This document shows positions 44,324 through 53,513 of a stretch of DNA of 64,000 nucleotides, piece by piece (positions within the stretch are counted from its first letter, which is position 1; every line of letters begins with the position of its first letter). Under the pieces are notes generated by a model that was not told the DNA's origin, ran no database searches, and saw nothing but the letters and a program-made list of their open reading frames with translations. The translations under genes and the position numbers were made by a program. Origin of the DNA: Massilioclostridium coli. GTDB lineage: Bacteria; Bacillota; Clostridia; Oscillospirales; Ruminococcaceae. The DNA is taken from NCBI RefSeq assembly GCF_900095865.1, contig NZ_FMIZ01000007.1, positions 744,001-808,000 of the forward strand. The letters run 5' to 3'.

Positions 44324-45059
44324 AAAAATTAAAAGAGTAAAATTGGGAACTTTGGGGGTGAACACCTCGTTTGCCTACACCGAAGCCTTTAAAACTTTGC
44401 GGACCAATCTAGAATTTTTGTCCTCCACTAACCACTGCAAAAAATTGATTATCACTTCCTCCATCGCAGGGGAAGGGAAAACCAATGTTTCGATGAACCT
44501 GGCTGCCACTTTGGCGGAAGCAGGAAAAAAGGTCATCTTTGTGGATTGCGATTTACGCCAATCGGTTTTAAAAAGCTACCTGCAAACCGAACAGGGCGCC
44601 CAAACCAAAGCGTTTGCCAAAGGGCTATCCGGTGTTTTAAGTGGAAAATCCGATCTTTCGGAAGCCGCTTTCCAGTCAAAAGAATTAGGGTTTACCGTAC
44701 TTCCAGCGGGAAAATATCCGCCAAATCCCTCCGAATTGCTGGCAAGCCCCCAAATGGAGGAACTGATCCACCTGCTGGAACCCCTGTTTGATTACATTAT
44801 CTTTGATGCTCCGCCGGTTTCCTTGGTCACCGACGCTGCTGCCCTGGGGAAATTCGCGGATGGCGCGATTCTGGTGGTGCGGCACAAAGTAACTCCAGTA
44901 GCAACCGTGAAACGTTCTGTTTCCAACCTGCGCAATGCGGGTATCCCAATCATAGGCTCGGTGTTAAACGCCTATGATTCCAAAAAATCCAATTCCTATG
45001 GTTATGGTTACGGTTATGGCTACGGCTACGGGAACCAGCAGGAAGGAGGCAGAGTATGA
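44313..45059 (+). CDS. cpsD: CpsD-type bacterial tyrosine kinase
   Basis: A 248-residue BY-kinase. Walker A is SSIAGEGKTNVS, Walker A' VIFVDCDLRQS, and Walker B-like FDYIIFDAPP. The C terminus is a tyrosine cluster, YGYGYGYGYGYG, the autophosphorylation site of this family. It phosphorylates itself and other proteins when bound to CpsC and so sets polymer length and output; the phosphatase next door reverses this. Confidence 0.92.
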   Translation: MANRKIKRVKLGTLGVNTSFAYTEAFKTLRTNLEFLSSTNHCKKLIITSSIAGEGKTNVSMNLAATLAEAGKKVIFVDCDLRQSVLKSYLQTEQGAQTKAFAKGLSGVLSGKSDLSEAAFQSKELGFTVLPAGKYPPNPSELLASPQMEELIHLLEPLFDYIIFDAPPVSLVTDAAALGKFADGAILVVRHKVTPVATVKRSVSNLRNAGIPIIGSVLNAYDSKKSNSYGYGYGYGYGYGNQQEGGRV

Positions 45060-45796
45060 CCGATTTACACACCCACATCCTGCCCGGGATTGACGATGGC
45101 GCAAAAAACATCGAGCAATCCATCCAATTGTTAAAAGCGGAAATTGCCACCGGTGTAAACCAGATTGCCTTTACCCCACATTTTTATTTTGAACGCCAGC
45201 TGCCAGATGATTTCTTAAAAGCGAGGGAACAATCCCACCAAAGGCTGATGCAGGAAGCAGAGCGTCAGGGGCTGCGGTTTCAGGGAAAGCTAGCGGCGGA
45301 ACTCTTTTTTTCCACTGGATTGACCCAGCTGGATTTAAAACAATTTTGCATTGAGGGTACAAACTACCTGTTGATGGAATTTTCCATGCGGCCGGATATC
45401 AGCCTGATTGAGGATGTCCTGTTTGATATCCTCGGGGAAGGGTTTATCCCCATCCTAGCGCATGTGGAACGTTACCACTTTTTGATGGACAACCCAGAAT
45501 TGCTGGAAAAATGGATTCACCAAGGCGTATTGATCCAGGTCAATGCAGGTTCTTTGCTCAAAAAAGGAAAAACCAACAAATTTTTACGGAAATTAATCCA
45601 ATGGGGGATGGTCCACATCATCAGTTCAGACGTCCATTCCCTGGACCGCCGCCCTCCTAATTTGGCGGAAGGCATGGCGGAACTGAAAAAATATCAGAAC
45701 CGTTTGGAACAAAACGCGGACAGGGTTTTCCAGGGGAAATTTTTCAGGATTGACCCACCGTACACCCCAAAGAAAAGATTCGGAATCTGGATGTAG
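45056..45796 (+). CDS. cpsB: CpsB-type PHP-domain tyrosine phosphatase
   Basis: A 246-residue metal-dependent phosphatase of the CpsB/YwqE type. It opens with TDLHTHILPGIDDGA (metal-binding His-x-His), and has FTPHFYF, AHVERYHF and SSDVHSLDRR with further metal ligands. The start overlaps the kinase stop by 4 nt (ATGA). It dephosphorylates the CpsD tyrosine cluster. Confidence 0.92.
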   Translation: MTDLHTHILPGIDDGAKNIEQSIQLLKAEIATGVNQIAFTPHFYFERQLPDDFLKAREQSHQRLMQEAERQGLRFQGKLAAELFFSTGLTQLDLKQFCIEGTNYLLMEFSMRPDISLIEDVLFDILGEGFIPILAHVERYHFLMDNPELLEKWIHQGVLIQVNAGSLLKKGKTNKFLRKLIQWGMVHIISSDVHSLDRRPPNLAEGMAELKKYQNRLEQNADRVFQGKFFRIDPPYTPKKRFGIWM

Positions 45797-45837
45797 CCTC
45801 AGGCTCATCCAAGGCTACATAAAAAGGAGAATGTAAC

Positions 45838-46506
45838 ATGATGGATGCTACAATCACAAGATTACAACAAAAATCCGTTGTAACCCAAGTTCCAAAGAAA
45901 AAAAGCTATTTTATGGCAAAACGCTGTTTGGATGTGATGGCAAGCGGCTCTGTTTTACTGGTGCTTCTGCCAGTTTTCTTGATAATTGCCCTGGTCGTTT
46001 ATCTGGATGACCCAGCAGGCAGCCCATTCTTTTACCAAACAAGGGTTGGACGGAACGGAAAACACTTCCGCTTTTATAAATTCCGTACCATGGTGGTAAA
46101 TGCGGAACAGCTATTGGAGCAGCTGCAAAGCCAAAACGAAAAAGACGGCCCAGTATTTAAAATGGAACACGACCCACGCATTACAAGGGTGGGTAAATTT
46201 CTCCGTAAAACCAGTTTAGATGAACTGCCACAGCTCTGGAACGTATTCAAAGGGGATATGAGCTTGGTTGGCCCACGTCCAGCGCTGCCAAGGGAGGTTG
46301 CCCAGTACAACGATTACCATGCCCAGCGGCTGACGGTTACCCCGGGTTTGACCTGTTACTGGCAGGCAAAAAAACAGCGGGATTCCATCGGTTTTGAGGA
46401 GTGGATGGAGCTGGATATTCAATACATACAGGATTCCAACTTAAAAGTAGATTTGCGGATCATCTTCCAAACCGTAGGAGTTGTGTTTACCGGACAGGGA
46501 AAATAA
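45838..46506 (+). CDS. Polyprenyl-phosphate sugar-1-phosphate (priming) transferase
   Basis: A 222-residue initiating transferase that loads the first sugar phosphate onto undecaprenyl phosphate. One N-terminal membrane helix (about residues 35-57) is followed by the catalytic domain with FYKFRTMVVNAE, LRKTSLDELPQLWNVFKGDMSLVGPRPALP and TPGLTCYWQ, all typical of the WcaJ/RfbP/CpsE catalytic domain; the sugar cannot be told from sequence. An AAAAGGAG site precedes ATG 45838. It is 41 nt downstream of cpsB and ends before a terminator and an insertion-type element that separate it from the transferase genes. Confidence 0.9.
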   Translation: MMDATITRLQQKSVVTQVPKKKSYFMAKRCLDVMASGSVLLVLLPVFLIIALVVYLDDPAGSPFFYQTRVGRNGKHFRFYKFRTMVVNAEQLLEQLQSQNEKDGPVFKMEHDPRITRVGKFLRKTSLDELPQLWNVFKGDMSLVGPRPALPREVAQYNDYHAQRLTVTPGLTCYWQAKKQRDSIGFEEWMELDIQYIQDSNLKVDLRIIFQTVGVVFTGQGK

Positions 46507-46743
46507 AGCTGTCCGGTATAAAATTGTACAATTAGCGCATACTGGTAGTAAAACAGTTGCCCTTCTGTTGCTTTGGAAACAGCCTTAACTCATTTTGATA
46601 GGGCTGTTTTACCAGGGTGGAGTTTGTGATAAACCGTTGTGAGAGGCGGAAGATTTCACAGCCCAATCAAGAGGGGCAGGGATCAGAAATGTCCCCCATC
46701 ATATGCTATTGGTTCGCTACGGTTGTTTTCCATATACCATTGT

Positions 46744-46781
46744 CCAGGCAAACCAAAATTTGGTTTACCTGGAATTTTTTT
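46744..46781 (+). terminator. Terminator after the priming transferase
   Basis: CCAGGCAAACC pairs with GGTTTACCTGG, then TTTTTTT. A weaker AAACAGCC ... GGGCTGTTT stem lies at about 46576-46611. The transferase genes beyond therefore probably need their own promoter or read-through. Confidence 0.75.
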
Positions 46782-46786
46782 ATTAT

Positions 46787-47038
46787 GGAAACCACCGACT
46801 ATGCTGGTGAAGGCTCTCGCCCAAAAGCTTTCGCTTTAAGCATCGAGCAAAGCGAACTGCTACCAGCAATCTTATCGTAACGAAAAAACTATGGTTGGAA
46901 GAAAACTGCCCGTTTACAGGCGGCAGGGCAAGTGATGCAAAAGACAGATATTTCAGTACGTCTTTCGATGTTTGTCGGTACTATGCCCTTTTAGGGCTTA
47001 CCCAAGCTACCAGCTTAGCTGATGGTCATGACTAGTTG
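46787..47038 (-). mobile_element. Non-autonomous IS200/IS605-like element, copy 1
   Basis: About 250 bp matching, in reverse orientation, the element at 61460-61712. Read on the minus strand, it has an outer hairpin CCATCAGCTAAGCTGG, AAGCCCTAAAAGGGCAT, GAAAGACGTACTGAA, TAAACGGGCA, GCGAAAGCTTTTG and a terminal hairpin CACCAGCATAGTCGGTGG. End hairpins without inverted terminal repeats or target duplications fit IS200/IS605 relatives lacking a transposase. The copies are clearly diverged, so this one is old. No coding region. Confidence 0.6.
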
Positions 47039-47190
47039 GATTTTATGGAATGGTTCCTGTTGTACTGTGTAATACTGGAGTGTTTCTTCCATAATCCTGT
47101 TTTACGGATTAGGCAAACGGATCTACCATGGCATTGACTTACTAGCAGTTTTACATACCCATTTTAACAGGGAAAAAGAAAGGTGATGTT

Positions 47191-48393
47191 ATGGCAACAG
47201 AGGGTAGAGCAAGAACGGCAGAACAACAGGAGCGCAGCCAAAAACAGGTTTTTATTGTGGGTTCCAAAGGGATTCCAGCCAACTACGGAGGGTTTGAAAC
47301 CTTTGTGGAAAAACTGACTCAACACCAGAAATCTAGCCAGATCCGCTACCACGTAGTGCGGATGTCCGACCAAAAAGGCAGGTTTGAATATAATGGGGTC
47401 AATTGCATTAACATCAAGGTTCCTCCTATGGGGCCAGCAAAAGCGGTTTATTATGATTTGGCAGGGCTGGAATACTGCATCCAGTATTGTAAAAACCGCC
47501 CCTGGATTCAAAATCCCATTTTTTACGTCCTCGCCTGCCGGATTGGCCCATTTATCGCCCCTTATAAACGTCGGATTCAACAGCTTGGTGGAACTCTTTA
47601 CGTCAATCCAGACGGACATGAATGGAAGCGGGAAAAATGGAGCGTTCCGGTACGCCGTTACTGGAAATTTTCTGAGAGGTTTATGGTAAAGTATGCGGAT
47701 TTACTCATCTGCGACAGCAAGAATATAGAGCAGTATATTTTGGAAGAATATAAACAGTACCATCCCAAAACCACCTATATTGCCTATGGAGCGGATACCC
47801 ATCCATCCAGGTTGCGGGATGACGACCCAAAATATTTGGACTGGATGTCAAAAAGGGGATTGCGTCCAAACGAATATTATCTAGTAGTGGGGCGTTTTGT
47901 ACCGGAAAACAACTACCTTACCATGCTTCAGGAGTTTATGAGGTCAAATACCAAAAAAGATTTTGCTCTCATCACCAATGTGAGTAGACATTTTTTACAG
48001 CAGTTGCAGGAGAAAACCAATTTTCAAAAGGATAGTAGAATCCATTTTGTTGGCACTGTCTATGATTATGAATTGTTGAAAAAAATCCGGGAAAACGCCT
48101 ACGGTTATTTTCATGGCCACGAAGTAGGAGGGACCAACCCCAGCTTGTTGGAAGCGCTGGCAACGACCGATTTAAACCTTTTGCTGGATGTGGGGTTCAA
48201 CCGCGAGGTGGCGGAGGATGGGGCGGTTTATTGGACGAAACAGCAGGGCAGCCTTTCCCACCTGATTGACCAGGCAGATCATTTTACACCGGAACAAATC
48301 CACCAATTGGGGAAAAAGGCAAAACAACGAATCCATCAGGGGTATACCTGGGATTTTATCGTAGACCAATACGAAAATTTATTTTTGCGTTGA
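47191..48393 (+). CDS. Rhamnosyltransferase-type glycosyltransferase (DUF1972 plus GT4)
   Basis: A 400-residue enzyme. The N-terminal DUF1972-like domain has IVGSKGIPANYGGFETFVEKL, typical of beta-1,4-rhamnosyltransferases such as streptococcal Cps2T. The C-terminal GT4-type domain has YYLVVGRFVPENN, IHFVGTVYD and GYFHGHEVGGTNPSLLEAL. An AAAGGTG site precedes ATG 47191. It is first in the tightly packed transferase operon, following 150 nt of non-coding DNA. The acceptor is likely the lipid-linked primer. Confidence 0.87.
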   Translation: MATEGRARTAEQQERSQKQVFIVGSKGIPANYGGFETFVEKLTQHQKSSQIRYHVVRMSDQKGRFEYNGVNCINIKVPPMGPAKAVYYDLAGLEYCIQYCKNRPWIQNPIFYVLACRIGPFIAPYKRRIQQLGGTLYVNPDGHEWKREKWSVPVRRYWKFSERFMVKYADLLICDSKNIEQYILEEYKQYHPKTTYIAYGADTHPSRLRDDDPKYLDWMSKRGLRPNEYYLVVGRFVPENNYLTMLQEFMRSNTKKDFALITNVSRHFLQQLQEKTNFQKDSRIHFVGTVYDYELLKKIRENAYGYFHGHEVGGTNPSLLEALATTDLNLLLDVGFNREVAEDGAVYWTKQQGSLSHLIDQADHFTPEQIHQLGKKAKQRIHQGYTWDFIVDQYENLFLR

Positions 48394-48405
48394 TAGGTGG
48401 TAGCT

Positions 48406-49665
48406 GTGAAAATTTTAATGGTAAACAAGTTTTTTTATATCAAAGGCGGAAGCGAAACCTATTATTTTGCCCTAAAGCGCCTACTAGAACAACATCACCA
48501 TACTGTGGTGGATTTTTCCATGAAGGACCCCAAAAATTTCCCCTCCCCCTATGAAAGATACTTTGTAGAAAACATCGACTACAATGCCCGGCAGAACATT
48601 GCCAGCCAGATGAAGCTGGGGGTCAAGCTGATCTATTCCCAGGAGGCAAAACAAAAACTGGAACAGCTGGTCCGGAAGGAAAAACCGGATATTGCCCACC
48701 TGCATATTTTCCAACACCAGCTCTCCCTTTCGATTTTGGACGTGCTGAAAAAATACCATATCCCTGTGGTATATACTGCCCATGACTTGCAGATGCTCTG
48801 CCCCAATTATCAGATGATGACCCACGGGAAAATCTGCGAGCGATGTAAAGGCAAGCGGTATTTTAACTGCACCAAGTACAAATGTATCAAGGATTCCACC
48901 GCGAAAAGCCTGCTGGGAACCATGGAGGCCTATTTTAACCAGGCAACCAAAAAATACGATGTTATCGATAAAATTATTACCCCAAGCCAGTTTTACCGGC
49001 GGAAATTTCTCCAGTTTGGAGTCCGTCCAGATCGGGTGGTGCATCTGCCCAACTTTTTGGACCTGAAACAGCCTAAGATAGCCCCCAACCAAAGAGGGGA
49101 CTATTACCTATATTTTGGGCGGCTTTCCAAGGAAAAGGGAATTTTAACCTTGATTCATTCCGCCATTCAAACAGGGATTCGGCTATTGATTGTAGGCACC
49201 GGACCGCTAAAGCAAGAATTAGAACAAATATTGGCGAAAAAAACAACCCACCGGATAGAACTTTTGGGGTTCCGTTCTGGACAGGAACTGTTTCACCTAG
49301 TGGGGAACGCCAAAGCGGTTGTCCTCCCCTCCGAATGGTACGAGAATGGGCCGTATTCCGCCATTGAATCCCTGATGTTGGGGCGGCTTATCATCGGTTC
49401 GGATATTGGCGGTATTCCCGAGTTGATTCGGGAAGGGGAAAACGGATTTTTGTTCCACCATGGCAGCAAAGAGAGCCTGGCTGGGGCGATCCGCAAAATG
49501 GAACTGCTTACACCGGAGGAAGAGCAGATGTTTTCAGATTGTTCCCGTCAAATCTATCAGAAATACTACACCGGAACTGCCCACTATCCCAAACTAATGG
49601 CGATTTATCAGGAAGCAATTCAATCAAAACATCCCCCAAAACAGAAAGAAGGTTACAGGAGATGA
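48406..49665 (+). CDS. GT4-family glycosyltransferase
   Basis: A 419-residue retaining GT-B enzyme. The N-terminal KILMVNKFFYIKGGSETY holds the acceptor-side loop; a Cys-rich insertion (LCPNYQMM ... CERCKGKRYFNCTKYKC) looks like a zinc site seen in some family members. The donor domain has YYLYFGRLSKEKGI and LPSEWYENGPYSAIESLMLG, with the conserved E(x7)E. The GTG at 48406 was chosen because AGGTGG lies 6 nt upstream. The sugar is unknown. Confidence 0.87.
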   Translation: MKILMVNKFFYIKGGSETYYFALKRLLEQHHHTVVDFSMKDPKNFPSPYERYFVENIDYNARQNIASQMKLGVKLIYSQEAKQKLEQLVRKEKPDIAHLHIFQHQLSLSILDVLKKYHIPVVYTAHDLQMLCPNYQMMTHGKICERCKGKRYFNCTKYKCIKDSTAKSLLGTMEAYFNQATKKYDVIDKIITPSQFYRRKFLQFGVRPDRVVHLPNFLDLKQPKIAPNQRGDYYLYFGRLSKEKGILTLIHSAIQTGIRLLIVGTGPLKQELEQILAKKTTHRIELLGFRSGQELFHLVGNAKAVVLPSEWYENGPYSAIESLMLGRLIIGSDIGGIPELIREGENGFLFHHGSKESLAGAIRKMELLTPEEEQMFSDCSRQIYQKYYTGTAHYPKLMAIYQEAIQSKHPPKQKEGYRR

Positions 49666-50816
49666 GCGGAAAAAAAGCCAGGGTAATCGCGTTTTACCTT
49701 CCCCAATACCATCCCATCCCGGAAAACGACCAACATTGGGGGAAGGGTTTCACCGAATGGACCAATGTAACAAAGGCAAAACCCTTGTTCCGAGGGCACC
49801 ATCAGCCCAACCTGCCGGCGGATTTGGGGTTTTATGACTTGCGCCTGCAACAGATACAGATCGCCCAGGCGGAACTGGCACGCAATGCCGGAATTGAAGG
49901 GTTCTGCTATTGGCACTATTGGTTTGGGGGCGGCAAACGGGTGTTGGAGATGCCGTTCCAGCGGGTGTTGGAAACCGGAAAACCGGATTACCCCTTTTGC
50001 CTTGGCTGGGCAAACCATGATTGGTCCACCAAAACCTGGCAGAAGGGGAAAACCCTGCAACAGGATACCACTATTTTCAAGCAGGAATACCCTGGGGAAC
50101 AGGATGACATCCTGCATTTTCAAACCATGCTTCCTGCTTTTCAGGACCATCGGTATATCCGGGTGGATGGTAAACCTTTGTTTGTAATTTTCGATCCAAA
50201 AGGGATGCCGGATTGCGGCAGGTTCCTCACCTTATGGAACCATCTGGCGGAACAAAACGGGCTAAAAGGGTTCCATTTTGTGGCGCTGGCGGAATCCGTC
50301 CCCCCGTTGGATGCGGGTAAACTGGCAAATTTGGAACAGGCGGTGGAGGATTGTTTTGCGGAATACTTCGCCATGGGGTTTGACGCCATCCAGTCGGTTA
50401 ACCGGAAATACGCTGAAATCAAAACCGGCGGAAAGCTGAAAAAAACATTCCACGGAGCGGTGCGGAGGGTTTCCCCTGGGCTGGTGTTGGACAAATACGA
50501 TTATGGCAAAATTGTCCGGAATTTTTATACTTCCCAGGACTCCAAAGAGAATGTGTACCCACAGCTGATGGCGGGGTGGGACCGCACCCCAAGGTCGGGG
50601 CGGCGGGCGATTATCTATTACAACAGGACGCCGGAAAATTTTTCGGTTGCGGTTCAGCAGGCACTGCGGCAGGTAGCACACAAACAGCCGGAACACAGGC
50701 TGATTTTTTTAAATTCCTGGAACGAGTGGGGGGAAGGTGCCTATATGGAGCCGGATTTGCGGTATGGTACCGCCTTTTTGGACCGGTTAAAGCAGGCGTT
50801 GAAACCGGATAGGTAA
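49662..50816 (+). CDS. WbsX-type glycosyltransferase/GH99-like protein, copy 1
   Basis: A 384-residue cytoplasmic protein of the WbsX family. The motifs RVIAFYLPQYHPIPENDQHWGKGFTEWTNV (given here in part), GFCYWHYWFGGGKRVLE, FCLGWANHDW and IFLNSWNEWGEGAYMEPD define the family. The ATG at 49662 overlaps the upstream stop (ATGA), and an AAGG site is 9 nt upstream; the longer frame from 49539 overlaps the GT4 gene. These proteins occur in O-antigen and capsule clusters; some act as glycosyltransferase modules and their fold resembles GH99. A paralog follows at 51169. Confidence 0.85.
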   Translation: MSGKKARVIAFYLPQYHPIPENDQHWGKGFTEWTNVTKAKPLFRGHHQPNLPADLGFYDLRLQQIQIAQAELARNAGIEGFCYWHYWFGGGKRVLEMPFQRVLETGKPDYPFCLGWANHDWSTKTWQKGKTLQQDTTIFKQEYPGEQDDILHFQTMLPAFQDHRYIRVDGKPLFVIFDPKGMPDCGRFLTLWNHLAEQNGLKGFHFVALAESVPPLDAGKLANLEQAVEDCFAEYFAMGFDAIQSVNRKYAEIKTGGKLKKTFHGAVRRVSPGLVLDKYDYGKIVRNFYTSQDSKENVYPQLMAGWDRTPRSGRRAIIYYNRTPENFSVAVQQALRQVAHKQPEHRLIFLNSWNEWGEGAYMEPDLRYGTAFLDRLKQALKPDR

Positions 50817-51168
50817 GAACTAAAAATTGGTTCGTAATACGGAATGGAAAAAAGGAAAAACTGGTTTTCCAAACGGTTGCCAGATCAGACCAGCCAGCAA
50901 TCAGGCGGAGCGCTGCCCAAGGCAACCGACAACGAGGTATCATTTTCCCGCAAAGAGGTTTGGAGTCATTGCTACGCCGTTGGAAATATCCAGCCAAAAA
51001 ACATTGGTTTCAGGCAAAGCGGGCCGACAAAATCAAATTTTGAAAATTGAGGCTGCGGATGATCCGGTAAGTGATGTCAAACGAGAGCTTTCCGGTAACC
51101 CCCATCAAAAACAATGGGGGTTGCTCCGCAATCACCACAACAAGGGAAGTTTGAAAGGAGGGATATCC
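50817..51168. other. 352-nt gap between the WbsX-type genes
   Basis: There is no credible gene here. A stem AACCCCCAT ... ATGGGGGTT lies at about 51096-51122 without a T run. The gap might be the scar of a lost gene or may carry a weak internal promoter. Confidence 0.4.
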
Positions 51169-52335
51169 ATGGCGGAGATTAACGATGGAAAAGGGATAAA
51201 AGTGATCGCCTATTATCTGCCCCAGTTTCACACCATTCCGGAGAATGACAGGTTTTGGGGGAAAGGGTTCACCGAGTGGACCAACACCAAAAAGGCAAAG
51301 CCGTTGTTTCCAAACCATTACCAGCCGAAAATTCCCCTCAACCAGAATTACTACAACCTCATGGATGACAAAGTGAAAATCTGGCAGTCGGATTTGGCGC
51401 AGCGGCATGGGGTGTTTGGGTTCTGTTACTACCACTACTGGTTCCAGAACGGCAAAAAGCTGCTGGAAAAACCAGCGGAACAAATGTTGGCAAACCCTGA
51501 GGTTACCATTCCATTCTGCTTTAGCTGGGCAAACGAGAATTGGACGAAGAACTGGGACGGCGGCAATCAGGAACTAATTGTCGCCCAGGATTACGGCGGC
51601 AAAAAGGAATGGAAATCCCATTTGGAGTATTTGCTCCCATTTTTCCGAGATAAGCGGTATATCACTTTGGATGGAAAGCCGGTATTCCTCATTTACAAAC
51701 CGGAACAGATTCCACAGGTGGACCAGATGCTGGAGTATTGGGAAACCGAGATGCGAAAACAGGGGTTCCCTGGAATTTGTTTTATGATCCAAAATCCCAA
51801 CTGGTATTTTTCCCCTTCCTACCAGATGGGGCGTTTTTCCTATCAGATTAAATTCCATCCTTTTTTTGCTATGGCGTACACTGAGGAAAAAATGAAAAAA
51901 CTTCGTCGCCTACAAGCTGCCTACCGCGGTTTAAAGCCCATCCACTGCCAATGGATGGTGGAACGCTTGTTTGAGGCGGTCAAACACAAACGCCAGCCAG
52001 CGGAAAAGAAACAGGCCAGGTTGGATTATGACCGGATGTGGGAACGGATAATCCGTTCCAACCCCTCCCCAAAGTTGATTGAAGGGGCATTTGTGGATTG
52101 GGATAATACCGCCCGCACCAAAACCGGATTGGTTCATCTGGGGGCAACGCCGGAAAAATTTTACTGCTATCTGTCCCAACTAAGAGAAAAGGTGCTGCGC
52201 AGCGGTCAGCAGCCAGTAATCTTTTTAAATGCTTGGAACGAGTGGGCGGAAGGGGCATACCTGGAACCAGATGAAAAACATGGATATGCCTACTTGGAGC
52301 AGTTGAGCCGGGTATTCCCGCCAGAAGAGGGTTAA
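51169..52335 (+). CDS. WbsX-type glycosyltransferase/GH99-like protein, copy 2
   Basis: A 388-residue paralog of the previous WbsX protein with the same motifs (VIAYYLPQFHTIPENDRFWG, FGFCYYHYWFQNGKKLLE, FCFSWANENWTKNWDG, IFLNAWNEWAEGAYLEPD). The sequence is clearly diverged, so the pair likely adds different residues or recognises different acceptors. The ATG at 51169 has AAAGGAGG 7 nt upstream; the open frame runs back to 50827 without another site. It ends 1 nt before the next gene. Confidence 0.85.
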   Translation: MAEINDGKGIKVIAYYLPQFHTIPENDRFWGKGFTEWTNTKKAKPLFPNHYQPKIPLNQNYYNLMDDKVKIWQSDLAQRHGVFGFCYYHYWFQNGKKLLEKPAEQMLANPEVTIPFCFSWANENWTKNWDGGNQELIVAQDYGGKKEWKSHLEYLLPFFRDKRYITLDGKPVFLIYKPEQIPQVDQMLEYWETEMRKQGFPGICFMIQNPNWYFSPSYQMGRFSYQIKFHPFFAMAYTEEKMKKLRRLQAAYRGLKPIHCQWMVERLFEAVKHKRQPAEKKQARLDYDRMWERIIRSNPSPKLIEGAFVDWDNTARTKTGLVHLGATPEKFYCYLSQLREKVLRSGQQPVIFLNAWNEWAEGAYLEPDEKHGYAYLEQLSRVFPPEEG

Positions 52336-52336
52336 T

Positions 52337-53491
52337 ATGGGACAGGAAGTGGTTTCTTTTGAAGAATTATTGCAGCAGTACCGGAGTAAAGGGATCAACC
52401 TGATGGCGTTCATCACAACCCCCTGGCACTATTATGGGGTGCTTTCCTTTGTCCTTCAACAGCAACAGGAGCACAAAAGGGTCAATGGTTTGATTTTAGT
52501 TCCACAGGGTTACGGAAAAGCGTTGGAAAACATAACAATCCCCACGATAAAAGGGGTCCAACTGAACATCCTTTGGGTTACTACCCGTTCTGTGGCAAAA
52601 ACGTTTCCCCAGAAACTGCGGGCAAAACTTTGCTACTACCGTTTTTTTTGGAATCGGCCCCGACAGGATAACGTTTTCTTTTTATCTCCGGTGGCCCCTC
52701 AATACTGGCTGATGTCCAAGCTGGAAGATGCTTGGGGCAGGTCTGCTATTGGGGTGGTGATTGACGAGGGCCTTGGGGCGTATATGCGTTCCCCCTGGGG
52801 CTGGGCAAAGGAGGTTTTCCACAACACCCGCAGCTGGAAACAGTTTTTGGGAGGGCTGCTTCAATACGGGGTTTTCAACCCGCTGCGGAACCATCTGCTC
52901 AAGCGGAGCCACCGGCTGGAAGAACGTCCGTTGCTGCTGCCTGGGGTGCGGGAAAAATTTCTTCCCAACTGGCAGGTATCCCATTTATACCGGAAAGCCT
53001 TCCAGCTGCAAAACATCCCGGTTTCCTCAAAATTAAAGCGGCAGTACGAAAAAGCTGTGGTGATCAGCAACCAGCTTTACCATACTACAGGGCAGCTCCA
53101 ACAGGATGCCGACCTGAAGTTATACCAGCATATTTGTGATTTTTGCCGCCAAAAAAACATTCCGGTGGTGTTTAAACCCCATCCCAGGGAACATACTATA
53201 ACCAGATACCAATCGTTGGATTGTGTGATGGATACCGATTATCAAACAGCTCAGGAGCAGCTGTTCAGCCAGCTGGAACAGCTTCCAAGGTGTGTGGTAG
53301 GGTTTACCACAACAACGTTGGTTACATCCTCGGTTTTTTATGGTATCCCCACCATCTCGCTGGCAAAATTGCTGGAACCCCAAGAGATATCCCATGATTT
53401 CAAGGTGGAGCTGGACCGCTTTGCCGCATGCTTTGAAGGGATGGTAAAACTTCCGGAAACCATCGGGGAACTGGAACAGCTTTTCACATAA
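52337..53491 (+). CDS. Sialyltransferase-like glycosyltransferase
   Basis: A 384-residue protein of GT-B character. VVFKPHPREH and, later, VVGFTTTTLVTSSVFYGIPTISL are the CMP-sugar-binding type motifs of bacterial polysialyl/sialyltransferase families (GT52/GT80-like or the alpha-2,8-polysialyltransferase group). The N-terminal GINLMAFITTPWHYYGVL also fits. The nearby NeuB and NeuA genes make a CMP-nonulosonate donor plausible. The exact family needs a profile search; a CDP-glycerol-type transferase is the main alternative. Confidence 0.65.
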   Translation: MGQEVVSFEELLQQYRSKGINLMAFITTPWHYYGVLSFVLQQQQEHKRVNGLILVPQGYGKALENITIPTIKGVQLNILWVTTRSVAKTFPQKLRAKLCYYRFFWNRPRQDNVFFLSPVAPQYWLMSKLEDAWGRSAIGVVIDEGLGAYMRSPWGWAKEVFHNTRSWKQFLGGLLQYGVFNPLRNHLLKRSHRLEERPLLLPGVREKFLPNWQVSHLYRKAFQLQNIPVSSKLKRQYEKAVVISNQLYHTTGQLQQDADLKLYQHICDFCRQKNIPVVFKPHPREHTITRYQSLDCVMDTDYQTAQEQLFSQLEQLPRCVVGFTTTTLVTSSVFYGIPTISLAKLLEPQEISHDFKVELDRFAACFEGMVKLPETIGELEQLFT

Positions 53492-53513
53492 TGCTACAAA
53501 AGGAGGGGACAAG

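Noticed and set aside
46617-46880. 87-codon frame between the priming transferase and the rhamnosyltransferase
   Set aside because: It crosses a terminator and the edge of the IS200/IS605-like element.
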